Shown here piece by piece: positions 47,972-57,638 of a stretch of 64,000 nucleotides of DNA. A program made the translations under genes and the position numbers. The stretch lies in NCBI GenBank assembly GCA_945873305.1, contig CAMCCX010000001.1, positions 1-64,000 of the forward strand, in the 5' to 3' direction. The notes beneath the pieces were generated by a model. The model ran no database searches. It had not been told where the DNA came from and was given only the letters and a program-made list of their open reading frames with translations. This DNA is from Akkermansia muciniphila (GTDB lineage Bacteria; Verrucomicrobiota; Verrucomicrobiia; Verrucomicrobiales; Akkermansiaceae). Position 1 is the stretch's first letter; each line of letters starts with the position of its first letter.

Positions 47972-49032
47972 CGAGCGCGGAGTTCTGGAACGAGCCGGCA
48001 TCTTTGAGCCCGGAACTCACCGGGCACGTCCTGTTCGAAACCTCCGGCAGCTCCGGCAGGCCCAAGTCAGTCGCCATTTCCAAACCCGCGCTGCTCGCCT
48101 CGGCCGCCGCAGTGAACCGGCATCTAGCTGTCACTCCGGCATCCTGTTGGGGACTCGTCCTGCCGCTCCACCATGTCGGTGGCTTCGGCGTCGCGGCCAG
48201 GGCCTACGAAGCGGGATGTAAGTTACAACAATTCGCCCAACGCTGGGAACCCGGCATATTCCGCGATTGGCTCGAAACCTCCGGCGTCACCCACACCTCG
48301 CTGGTCCCCACCCAAGTCCACGACCTGGTCAAGGCAGGACTAACCTCCCCAACAAATTTACAAGCCTTCGTCGTCGGCGGCGGCCACCTGGAACCCGCCA
48401 CCGGCCAGGCCGCGCGCGATCTCGGCTGGCCGGTGCTCACCAGCTACGGCATGACCGAGGCTTCCTCGCAAATCGCCACGCAGACTCTCGCTTCGCTCGC
48501 ACATCCCTATCAATCCGCGCCCATTCCCCTGTTGCCGATCTGGGAGGCTCGCGTTTCCTCCGACGGCCTGCTCGAAATCTCGGGCCCCGCGCTCTTTTCC
48601 GGCTATGTCACCGGCGGGAAATTCACTCCCCGCGAAACCAACTGGCATGCCACGTCCGACCGCGTGCTTCTGGAAAACCGCACCATCACTCCGCTCGGCC
48701 GCGCCGACACCCTCGTGAAAATCCTCGGCGAGCTCGTCGATCCCGAGGCTATCGAGCGCGAACTGATTTCCCTATCCGAAGGCCAGCTAATCCCCGGCAC
48801 CTTCGCCGTCATCACCATCCCCGACGAGCGGGCCGGTAGCGCACTCGTCCCGGTTTTCGAAACATCGGTTAGCCGGCAAGTCATCGACTCCACGCTTGCT
48901 CTTTACGAAAAACAAGCCCCCGGTTTCCGCAGACTCCGCCCCGCCGCCGTCATCGCGGATTTCCCCCGTAGTGAGTTAGGCAAGCTCCGCAGAAACGAGC
49001 TAGCGGTGATGGTTCGGCTCCAAACGGGTTGA
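47953..49032 (+). CDS. menE: o-succinylbenzoate-CoA ligase-like AMP-binding protein
   Basis: VLFETSGSSGRPKSVAIS, LPLHHVGGFGV, TSYGMTEASSQIAT. Confidence 0.78.
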   Translation: MDASLLTSAEFWNEPASLSPELTGHVLFETSGSSGRPKSVAISKPALLASAAAVNRHLAVTPASCWGLVLPLHHVGGFGVAARAYEAGCKLQQFAQRWEPGIFRDWLETSGVTHTSLVPTQVHDLVKAGLTSPTNLQAFVVGGGHLEPATGQAARDLGWPVLTSYGMTEASSQIATQTLASLAHPYQSAPIPLLPIWEARVSSDGLLEISGPALFSGYVTGGKFTPRETNWHATSDRVLLENRTITPLGRADTLVKILGELVDPEAIERELISLSEGQLIPGTFAVITIPDERAGSALVPVFETSVSRQVIDSTLALYEKQAPGFRRLRPAAVIADFPRSELGKLRRNELAVMVRLQTG

Positions 49033-49043
49033 CTCTCTATCTA

Positions 49044-49337
49044 TTAACTCACCACGATGCTATGGAATCCCCCATAGACCATGCGTCTGTAATTGAAGAG
49101 CGGGTTGGCGCCCGCTAGATCCGGAAATGAGGTCATCTCATTTGCCTCCATATCGTCGCCCACGGCCTCGACGTATTCCAGCGCACCGTGCTCTTTCCAG
49201 ATCGCGGCGGCCTCAGGAGCCTCATCGAAGCGCGTCAGCATCACGCGCTTCGCGCCAAGGGCGGATTCGTAGAATTCAAAGGCCTCCTCGCAGCGTCCGC
49301 CGAAGAAGAGGCAAGGTTCAAGGATTGGCTTTTTCAT
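49044..49337 (-). CDS. VOC/PhnB-like protein, possibly truncated or decayed
   Basis: MKKPILEPCLFFGGRCEEAFEFYESALGAKRVMLTRFDEAPEAA; short with atypical C-terminus. Confidence 0.5.
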   Translation of the reverse strand: MKKPILEPCLFFGGRCEEAFEFYESALGAKRVMLTRFDEAPEAAAIWKEHGALEYVEAVGDDMEANEMTSFPDLAGANPLFNYRRMVYGGFHSIVVS

Positions 49338-49367
49338 GGTTGTGATATAGCCCCCATCACCCGCTGA

Positions 49368-51339
49368 CTAAAGCGCGCTCCGCTCGGCACGCTTGAGCAG
49401 GACCTGATAGCGATTTTCCAACATCACGGCGCGTTCCTCGTCACCCGCGGCCCGGTAGTAGCCGCAGATCATCTTGTAAATCGAAGACTCGGTTTTCGCG
49501 CGAAACCAATCCTTCGTTCCGGTTTCCACCACGCGCTTGAAGGCCAGCTCGATGTCGCGCGCCGCCTTGTGGGCGAGCTCCGGGTCCTCTTTGAGGAAGC
49601 CAAAGTAATCATCGGCCATCATTTTGAAGCCGGTGATGCTGCCGCCATATTTCCGCAGGGCGCTGTCGTAGAGATTGCTGATATCCTTGTTGGCGGTTCC
49701 GCCGCCCCGCTTGTGAATCAGAGCGGCCTCGCGCTTGAGCGACTCGGCGACGAGATCCATTTGCTCACCGGAATTGCGTTCGATCCGGCGGCGCTCCCGC
49801 CCGAGCATCCTCGAAGCGTCACCCCCTTCACCGTAGGGGAAAACATATTCGTTCTCCGCCTCCGCCGCCAGCGCCGCCATCCGCGGGTTATCTTTGAATT
49901 CCTGACGCATCGCCTTGGCGAACGACTGCCATTCCTCCAGATTTCCCGGCTTGGCGGGCTCACCGGTGAGCTTTGTTTGTTTCTGAAGCGACGCATACAA
50001 AGCGGCCCACGTTTCGGTGAACGAGGGGCCGAGTTGATTTGCCAGCCGCACGGTCACGGCGTGATCGTCGTCCTTGCCGGTGGCCCCGAAGTAGTCGGCT
50101 AACCAAAGATGACGCATCACGGATAGGGTCGTCACCGGGCTTTGGTGGGCGCGGTCGCTCCATAGCTGCACTTCCTGCTCGGTGATCGAGCCGCCGGTCT
50201 GAGGATGCCCGGTCATGCCCTTGGAAACCCCGCCGATCCTGCCGACGCCGGTGGTCCATTCGTCTGACTGGATCTTGATTCCCACCCAGGCGTGGCCGCC
50301 CAGATCGGTTTCTCCACCGAAGGTCATTGCCGGAATCCCCTGGGCACGGGCGCCGCTAACAAACCCTTCTCGTTCTTCTCGATAAACCACATGAAGCGCG
50401 GCAAGGCGCCGACGGTGACCTGCCCGGCGTAAGGCCCCGCGACGGGATTGGAAATCGCAACCTCCTGGTCGAACACCACCGCGCAGGCCAGCGCGAGCGG
50501 GAAATATTTCTCCATCATGCCGGTTGTGTTCGGCCAGGCGTCGATGAGGAATTTCAACACCTTCCCGCCGTCGTCCTCTGGCTTGATCGTCAGCAGGAAC
50601 TCTTCCATCGCCGGGGTGTTATAACAAAGCCAGGTGAGCATCTCGCCGGAGTAGCTGTCGCCAACCAGCCCTGAAATTTCCTCTTCCGACAAGCGGCCAA
50701 GCAGTTTCCAGCGGAGGAAAGCCTGGTAGAAAACAGGTTCTTTCCAGACAGCATCGAACCGGTTCAAGCCCTGGCCCTTCGCCAGCTCCTCCAACCCGGG
50801 CTCCATGGACCTCGCGAGCAAGCCTCGATAGGCATTCCACGCCTTGCCCTCGATGGCTCGCCTGAAGAGATCCTTGTCGCGTCGGATCGCGTGCTCTCGC
50901 CGGGAATCCAGATCCGTGAGGACGAGCTGAGGCTCTTTGTCTAGCAAGTCGGCCTCGTTCGGATTGGCGACGACGGCCTCCTTCGGCACGGGCGCCTCGG
51001 TCGGCGGCGGAAGCGGAGTTGCCGGTGTCGCCCCCGCTGGCCGGGGATCACTTGCTCTTCTGCCACCGCCGGAGGTGCCGCATCAGGTTGGTTCGCGGGT
51101 TTCGGCACGGCTTCACGCACGATCACAACTGGTGCTTTCGGTGCTTGTCGCGATAATTCCAAACCCACGAAAACCGCACCGATGACAACCACGCCAATCG
51201 TCAGCGATCGCAACTGGCCCGCCCTCTCATTCCCACGCGCCGACTGGGTCGCCACAGTTTGATCGCGAGCTGCCAGAACCGGCTCCGGGCGTTTTACCGG
51301 CGCTGGAGGTTTCTCCGCCGGATGAATTTCTCGCTTCAT
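49368..51339 (-). pseudogene. Transglutaminase-like or membrane-anchored protein split into three frames by two apparent 1-nt indels
   Basis: ORFs 50941-51339, 50324-50989 and 49368-50390 are contiguous pieces of one protein; joins fall near ccccgg/ggggg and ccc/gggg runs. Confidence 0.65.
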
Positions 51340-51584
51340 GATAGAGCGGCCAAATGATGCCGGAGTCGGACTTCCTGCTCGTGAAAAGTAAGGCGAAGTC
51401 AGCCACCTTGCAATCCAGTTTACCGCCCGGGTTTGCTGGATGCTTCCGGGCCATGAGGACGTGCGGATCGAACTCCCCCGCTTGGCGATGAACTAAAAAT
51501 ATTGTTCGAAGCGCCCCGCTGGTAGAGTGCCCGATCTGGGTGGGTTTTAGGGGAAAATTGCCCTTGCGGTGAAACATCGAGACC

Positions 51585-51835
51585 TCGTTGACGAAATCTC
51601 CGGTGAAAACGTTAAGTTTTCCGGTATCGGCGAGGAATTCGCCGGTCCCGTTGGGGACAGATTGGCAATTGTTGAGGAAAGGCGGGACGGCGTTGAGGAA
51701 ATTGATTCGGAAAACGACGAAATCCCGGACTCCGTTGGCGAAAACGGGTGTCCGTTGAGGAAACCGGAGGTGCCGTTGAGGAAAATGATGACTCCGTTGA
51801 CGGGAATTTTGTCTCCGCCGAGGAAATCGCGCCTG
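51585..51835. repeat. Array 2: 12 tandem 21-bp units (12-bp semi-conserved ccgttgaggaaa + 9-bp variable)
   Basis: 251 bp = 11x21 + 20; e.g. ccgttgaggaaa|ccggaggtg|ccgttgaggaaa|atgatgact|ccgttgacggga|attttgtct|ccgccgaggaaa|tcgcgcctg. Confidence 0.92.
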
Positions 51836-51857
51836 CCCCCAAGATTATCGGGGCTCT

Positions 51858-54077
51858 TCAGGAGAAATTCAGCGCGTCCATGTCGAAGACGACGGTGACG
51901 TCTTCGGGCAGCGGGGTTTTCGCTAGAATCTGTTGGACGTGGCGGGTGAGCGGGCGGGCGCGGTGGGAGCGCAGGGTGATTTGGAAACGGAACTGGCCGT
52001 GCGAGCGGATGAGCGGCGAGGGCAGCACTTCGCCGAGGGTGATGCCGGCGGGGAGGTTTTCCGCGAGGCGGAGGTGGAGGGTTTGCAGGGTGAACTCGGC
52101 GCGGCGCTCGTGGGTGGAGCGGCTTGTTAGCACGGCGCAGTGGGCGTAGGGCGGGAACGAGAACTCGCGGCGGAACTCCATTTCCTGCTCGGAGAAGCCG
52201 TCGAAGTCGTGCTTGCGCGCATACTGGATGGATGGCGAGTGCGGGGTGAAGGTTTGCACGATGACTTCGCCTGCTAGATCGCCGCGGCCGGCGCGGCCGG
52301 CGACCTGGGTGATGAGCTGGAAGGTGCGCTCGCCGGCGCGGAAGTCCGGCACGTGCAGGCCGAGGTCGGCGTTGAGGATGCCGACGAGGGTGACGTTGGG
52401 GAAATGCAGGCCCTTGGCGATCATCTGCGTTCCTATCAGGATGTCGATCTTGTGGGCCTTGAAGGCGGCGAGCGTGTCGCGCAGGGCGTTTTTCCGGCGC
52501 ATGGCATCGGCGTCGATGCGGGCGAACTTGGCCTTCGGAAAAACCTTGGTGAGCACTTCCTCGACCTTTTGCGTGCCGTAGCCTTGGAGGAGAATGTTAG
52601 GATCGCGGCACTCGGGGCACTTGCGCGGGACGATGGATTGGTAGCCGCAAACGTGGCAGACGAGCCGCTCGTCGGTGCGGTGATAGGTGAGGGCGACGGC
52701 GCAGTGCGGACACTGGCAGACGTGGCCGCAGGCGGTGCATTGGAGCGATCTGGCAAACCCGCGCCGGTTGAGGAAGAGGATGGATTGCTCGCCCTTTTCG
52801 AGCCGCTGCTCAAGCGCGGCGCGGAGCTTGTCGGATAGAATGGCGGGGCTGCCCTTGTGCTTGGTTTGCTCCAGGCGCATGTCCACCACGCGGACGAGCG
52901 GCATGGAGGCGCCGTCGGCGCGCTCGTTGAGGCGGAGCAGGTCGTATTTGTCGGTTAGCGTGTTGTTCCAGGATTCGAGCGACGGCGTGGCGGAGCCTAA
53001 CACGATGGCGCACGGCTCGAAGGCGGCACGCAGCACGGCGACGTCGCGGCCGTGGTAGCGCGGGACGTTTTCCTGCTTGTAGGTGTTTTCGTGCTCCTCA
53101 TCCACGAGGATCAGCCCGAGGTCCGGCAGCGGCGCGAAGACGGCGGATCGCGCGCCGATGACGATGCGCGCGGCGCCCTTGCGGATGCGGTGCCACTCGT
53201 CGAAGCGCTCGCCCTGGGAGAGATTCGAGTGGAGCACGGCGACCTGGTCCTGCATGCCGGCGAAGCGGGATTTGAAGCGGCGGACGGTCTGGGGCGTCAG
53301 GGAGATTTCCGGGACGAGGACGAGCACGGTTTTCCCGAGGTCGAGCGCGCGTTGGGCGGCTTGCAGATAAACCTCGGTTTTGCCGGAGCCGGTCACGCCT
53401 AGCAGGAGAATGGGTTTCGCGGTGGTGGGATTCGCGACGGCGGCGAGCACGACATCGAGCGCGGCGGACTGGCCGGGGTTGAGTTCGAGCGGCTTGGATT
53501 CGAGGATTTCCTCGACGTTGTCGGCGTCCGGATCGCGGCGGACTTCCTCGGCGACGAGGCGGAGTAAACCCGCCTTCTCCATGGACTTGAGCGCGGCGGC
53601 ATTGCCATCGCCGAGGTCGGCGACTGGCAGGCGCATTTCCGGGGCGTGGCTGAGAAGGGAGAGGATGGTGAACTGCCGCGGCGCGCGCTTTTCCAATTTC
53701 GTGAGCACGGCCGGCTCAGGCTTGGCGTCTAGCACGGCGACGCGGCGGGTTTTCGCGGAATTTTCCTCCGAGCGCACGCCCTCGGGCAGCACCGAGCGGA
53801 TCACCGACTCGATGCTGGAGCCATAGTAATGGGCGATCCAGTCGGCGGTCCGCAGCAGGACCGGCGTGATCAGCGGCTCGGGGTCGATGAGGGATTCCAA
53901 CTCTCGCAGGGCGAAATCCGCCTGCTCGGACTCGCCCGTGGAAAGCACGGTGCCGGTGGCGGATTTCCGCCGCAGCGGGATGCGGACGCGGCAGCCGGGA
54001 CGCACGTGGAGCCCTGCCGGGATGGCATAGTCGAAGACGAGCTCCGAAGGTCCGTCGATCAGCACGCGGGCGTTCAC
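51858..54077 (-). CDS. priA: Primosomal protein N' (replication restart helicase)
   Basis: LLGVTGSGKTEVYLQAAQ, VDEEHENTYKQENVPRYHGRDVAV, zinc Cys pairs CTACGHVCQCPHC / CHVCGYQSIVPRKCPEC. Confidence 0.96.
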   Translation of the reverse strand: MNARVLIDGPSELVFDYAIPAGLHVRPGCRVRIPLRRKSATGTVLSTGESEQADFALRELESLIDPEPLITPVLLRTADWIAHYYGSSIESVIRSVLPEGVRSEENSAKTRRVAVLDAKPEPAVLTKLEKRAPRQFTILSLLSHAPEMRLPVADLGDGNAAALKSMEKAGLLRLVAEEVRRDPDADNVEEILESKPLELNPGQSAALDVVLAAVANPTTAKPILLLGVTGSGKTEVYLQAAQRALDLGKTVLVLVPEISLTPQTVRRFKSRFAGMQDQVAVLHSNLSQGERFDEWHRIRKGAARIVIGARSAVFAPLPDLGLILVDEEHENTYKQENVPRYHGRDVAVLRAAFEPCAIVLGSATPSLESWNNTLTDKYDLLRLNERADGASMPLVRVVDMRLEQTKHKGSPAILSDKLRAALEQRLEKGEQSILFLNRRGFARSLQCTACGHVCQCPHCAVALTYHRTDERLVCHVCGYQSIVPRKCPECRDPNILLQGYGTQKVEEVLTKVFPKAKFARIDADAMRRKNALRDTLAAFKAHKIDILIGTQMIAKGLHFPNVTLVGILNADLGLHVPDFRAGERTFQLITQVAGRAGRGDLAGEVIVQTFTPHSPSIQYARKHDFDGFSEQEMEFRREFSFPPYAHCAVLTSRSTHERRAEFTLQTLHLRLAENLPAGITLGEVLPSPLIRSHGQFRFQITLRSHRARPLTRHVQQILAKTPLPEDVTVVFDMDALNFS

Positions 54078-54133
54078 TGCGGCGGAGCGTGGCTGCGGGA
54101 ACGGGGCGGGCCAAGGTTCATTTTCAATTCAAC

Positions 54134-54155
54134 AAAGTGTTCCAATGAACACTTT
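54134..54155. promoter_or_regulatory. Perfect palindrome AAAGTGTTC-CAAT-GAACACTTT, candidate LexA box
   Basis: Contains TGTTC-N4-GAACA between divergent priA and the Whirly-like gene. Confidence 0.7.
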
Positions 54156-54214
54156 TTAATTGCGCCATGATTCCGAACCTGCCATTTTGCAAAAGTATCC
54201 AACCAAACAACGCC

Positions 54215-54682
54215 ATGAATGACACCGTCCTAGAATCCTCCCCGTCCGCCACGGAACGCTCTTCCGAATACGCGATCTACAAGCCGAATTCCCGAGGCAG
54301 CGGCGGCGTGGTTCGTTTCGGTCTCAATCCCGCCAAGGGGGCCGTTTTTGTCGATGCCGCCGCGCAGTCCGGTGAAAAGCAGTTCGACTGGGAAAATAAA
54401 ATCATCATGAAGTGGGGGCTGTCTGATCTGGGGGCCGTGCTCGCCGCATTGCAAGGCCGACAGGCTCAGGCGAAGCTTTTCCATCAGTCCGAGAAGGCGA
54501 ACAGCGCGTTCGAGCTGAACTATCAGGATGATCCGGAGCGCGCGCCCTATCTCCTGAGTATTTCCCGCCAGACCACGGAGGATAAATCACTGCGCAAGGT
54601 GACCATCCCGCTCAGCCATGGCGAGGCGGCGGTCTTGGAAACCGCGTTGCGCGCCGCGATCACCCGACTTCTGGCCTGGTGA
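54215..54682 (+). CDS. Whirly-like ssDNA-binding protein
   Basis: GEKQFDWENKIIMKWGLSDLGAVLAAL...KLFHQSE...LRKVTIPLSHGEAAVLETALRAAITRLLAW parallels plant Whirly YDWEKRQKFALSPTEVGSL...FFHDPS...[25 protein letters not shown]. Confidence 0.7.
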   Translation: MNDTVLESSPSATERSSEYAIYKPNSRGSGGVVRFGLNPAKGAVFVDAAAQSGEKQFDWENKIIMKWGLSDLGAVLAALQGRQAQAKLFHQSEKANSAFELNYQDDPERAPYLLSISRQTTEDKSLRKVTIPLSHGEAAVLETALRAAITRLLAW

Positions 54683-54685
54683 ACA

Positions 54686-56479
54686 TCACTGTTGAGTTCT
54701 CCCCGCTTCACGGATTTTACGCGTGGGGGATTCGTCCGTGGGGGGTTCGGGATCGCCGATTGCAACGGCCAGCTCCGCGGCCACTTCCTCGTGGACGCGG
54801 ATCATTGCCGAGTAGGCGGCAAAGCTCTCGGGATTGTTGAAGTTGAATTGATCGCGAGCCCTGAGAGCACGCTCCAGAGGGCGGAGGGTGGCGACCATTT
54901 CCTGAACCCGGACCAGCAGTTCGCGGTCGCCTTTTTCCGCATAGCGAAAAAGCCGGTTCACCTCGCTTCGGCAGGATTCATGGGTGGGTCCGAGTTGGTT
55001 CACCTCGGATGGTTCGAAGCGGTTGTCTTCATCTTTCACGATCCAGTCGATGGGCTCGGTGGCACGGCGGAGCTCGAAGGCGAGCACGTCGCGGCGGACG
55101 AATGCGGGTCGATTTCCAGCGCCTTGGAGCGCGAGCATTTTGGCCGAGTAGTGATAGGCTGCGTCTTGGGTGATTTCCGCAAGGCGGCGGCGGACGAAGC
55201 TGTTAGCGAGGTATTGGCCGGTTGCTTGGGGGGCGGCTTTTTCGCGGATTTCCCGGAACTGTGCGGAGGCCTTTTCCACGGTCCCTTGGGGGATTTTTGC
55301 CGAAAAATCGAGGAGTTCTTGGAAGTTCGCGGCCAGAAGGATTTCGTAATCGAAAAAGAATCCCGGCTTTTCCAAAGCCAGCATCGAGGGCAGGTAAGTG
55401 GCGGCGGCGGAAGGGAGGACCAAGCGCCCCCCTTGACCCTGACCTAACGACTGGAGTTGCTCCCAGAATCCGGTTGGCAGCGTGAAGGCGCCGGTTTCAT
55501 CGATCAGGCCGATGATCGTGGCGGCCGGCTCGCGGCCGGAAATCGCGGAGCTCGCGAGAACGGCGGCGGCGGCGCTGATCGCCAAGCGTTTGTTAGGCGG
55601 CGGCGACGCCAAGGCATCGCTGGTGATGATGACACGGCCGCCCGCAGGCAGGCTTCCGTGTTGTTTTTTAAGGACTTTAAGAAGCGCGACACTCAGTAGC
55701 CCGAGCCGGCGCTCGTGATCCGTGGAGCCGACAATGATTGAAAAGGGTTGCTCTACACCTCCTTCCGCGGGGACCATTTCAGCGGACATCTGGAGTGGTG
55801 CGGGGCTGAGAATCCATTTTGCGGACTCGATCTTGCCGACTTTTTTCCAAAGCGGTGCGAATACCACGGCTTCGGAAAGCAGGATGCCGGGCTTGGCGAT
55901 GGAAGGTTCTTCGGGTGGTGTGGATTTGACCTCGACCACAGGCTCGTAGGCGGCGATTTCAGGGATCCATCCCTTCCATGCGCCGTGTTCTTCGGCGGCG
56001 CCCAAGCCTTCCGTCCGCGGATTTTCGGGATCCGAAATAAGCATGACGTCCATCAGGCAGGCGGCAAGCGCTTGGCCATGGGTCCCGGCCGCCGGCGTCT
56101 CCAACCACGTTAGACAATGCCGGACCCGCTCCCGGCATTTCGCCACTTCCGCCGGATCGGCGGCTGTTGGATCATGACCTTTTTGGAATCTGTCGATAAG
56201 CTCCCGCGTATTGCTGTTAGCCGGATCGAGCGCGGCCGAGAGCGCGAGCATCTGAGCCGCGGCCCGGCGGTTTGCGGCCGTTTGGAAATCCAGTCCCTCC
56301 GCGAGTGTCGCGAGCTGCCGGGACAGGCCCGCCATCGCCTCGGCATCCAGCGGGACCCGGTCGCGCCGGAACGCCACAGGTCCTTCGGCAGGCGGCGCGA
56401 AATTTTCCGCCCAAAGGCAGGTCGCTGCGGCCAGCAACAATCCCGCGACTCGCAACAGATGGAATTTTCCCGGATGCAT
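54686..56479 (-). CDS. Protein with Lon (S16)-like C-terminal domain
   Basis: VIITSDALASPPPNKRLAISAAAAVLASSAISGREPAATIIGLIDETGAFTLPTGFWEQLQSL, Lon-proteolytic-domain-like layout. Confidence 0.5.
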   Translation of the reverse strand: MHPGKFHLLRVAGLLLAAATCLWAENFAPPAEGPVAFRRDRVPLDAEAMAGLSRQLATLAEGLDFQTAANRRAAAQMLALSAALDPANSNTRELIDRFQKGHDPTAADPAEVAKCRERVRHCLTWLETPAAGTHGQALAACLMDVMLISDPENPRTEGLGAAEEHGAWKGWIPEIAAYEPVVEVKSTPPEEPSIAKPGILLSEAVVFAPLWKKVGKIESAKWILSPAPLQMSAEMVPAEGGVEQPFSIIVGSTDHERRLGLLSVALLKVLKKQHGSLPAGGRVIITSDALASPPPNKRLAISAAAAVLASSAISGREPAATIIGLIDETGAFTLPTGFWEQLQSLGQGQGGRLVLPSAAATYLPSMLALEKPGFFFDYEILLAANFQELLDFSAKIPQGTVEKASAQFREIREKAAPQATGQYLANSFVRRRLAEITQDAAYHYSAKMLALQGAGNRPAFVRRDVLAFELRRATEPIDWIVKDEDNRFEPSEVNQLGPTHESCRSEVNRLFRYAEKGDRELLVRVQEMVATLRPLERALRARDQFNFNNPESFAAYSAMIRVHEEVAAELAVAIGDPEPPTDESPTRKIREAGRTQQ

Positions 56480-56627
56480 CCTGCTGGATTAAGCAAATCC
56501 CCGCGCCGCCTCACAAGCGAACATTGCAGGAAAGAATACGGACGGTCCGTGGCAACCTTGATTGCGTTTTTGTTCGCCCCGGCGTCTTCCCGCTTGGCCT
56601 GGCGCGTTCTTGTGGCAAGTTATCTTC

Positions 56628-57632
56628 ATGGAAGACGACGATTCAGCGGCATTGGGTAAAGGATTGGTTTTCAGGGAATTCGGGAATCCCAAGGATGCCC
56701 TCGAGTTCGAGGGAGCCTGCTTGATGTCGCAAGCACTTGATCCCGGGGATGTCTTGGTTCGCATTCTTGCAGCACCGGTGAATCCGGCGGATCTGAATAT
56801 CATCGAAGGCACTTACGGGGTGAGGCCGCCGTTGCCGGCGACGCCGGGGATCGAAGGTTGCGGGGTGGTGGAGATGAGCAATTCCGCGGATTTCGAGGAA
56901 GGCGACCGGGTGATTTTCCTGCGCCGGGCATCGACCTGGGCGTCGCACACGACGGTTCCCGGCGAGAGTCTTTTCAAATTGCCAGCGGGCATCGACCCGC
57001 TCCAAGCGGCGATGCTCAAGGTGAATCCGGCGACGGCGTGGCGCTTGTTGCATGGCTTCGGCGAGGTGGAAAAAGGCGGGTGGATCGTGCAGAACGCGGG
57101 CAACTCCGCGGTCTGCCGCTGCGTGATCCAGCTCGCGCGCGATCTCGGCATTCGCACGATTTCCTTCGTCAGGCGGCCCGAGGTGATCGAGGAACTTCGC
57201 GGTCTCGGCGCGGACCAGGTTTTCCTCGATGACGAAACGGGTTATGCCGCCGCGAAAGAGGTTCTCGGCGGTGCCAATGCCGCGCTCGCCTTCAACGCCG
57301 TGGGCGGCGAGAGCGCGCTGCGCCTGATGAAATTGCTGCGCGAAAGCGGCAGCCACATCACTTACGGCGCGATGGGCCGCAAGCCGGTGACGGTTCCTAA
57401 CGGGCTTCTGATTTTCCGCGACATCCAGGTGCGCGGCCTGTGGGTGAGCCGCTGGATCGAGAACGCGCCGCGCGACGAGGTGCAGGGAGTTTATGAAAAT
57501 CTAGCCGCCCGCGTGACCGCCGGGAAACTCGTGCAGCCGGTCGATTCCACCTATCCGCTCGAAGCGTATCGTGACGCGCTTGCCCGTCTTGAAGCGCCCG
57601 AGCGCTCGGGGAAAGTGCTGTTCGTGCCGTGA
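56628..57632 (+). CDS. MDR-family 2-enoyl thioester reductase (MECR/ETR-like)
   Basis: VLVRILAAPVNPADLNIIEGTYGVRPPLPATPGIEGCGVV; IVQNAGNSAVCRCVIQLARDLGIRTISFVR. Confidence 0.85.
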   Translation: MEDDDSAALGKGLVFREFGNPKDALEFEGACLMSQALDPGDVLVRILAAPVNPADLNIIEGTYGVRPPLPATPGIEGCGVVEMSNSADFEEGDRVIFLRRASTWASHTTVPGESLFKLPAGIDPLQAAMLKVNPATAWRLLHGFGEVEKGGWIVQNAGNSAVCRCVIQLARDLGIRTISFVRRPEVIEELRGLGADQVFLDDETGYAAAKEVLGGANAALAFNAVGGESALRLMKLLRESGSHITYGAMGRKPVTVPNGLLIFRDIQVRGLWVSRWIENAPRDEVQGVYENLAARVTAGKLVQPVDSTYPLEAYRDALARLEAPERSGKVLFVP

Positions 57633-57638
57633 GCGGAT

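Noticed and set aside
51569-51898. Heptad-repeat protein reading (VDEISGENVKFSGIGEEFAG.../SVEETGGAVEENDDSVDG)
   Set aside because: 21-bp period gives heptads in any frame; one 20-bp unit shifts the frame and no clear start context exists. Treated as a DNA array, though decayed coding origin cannot be excluded.
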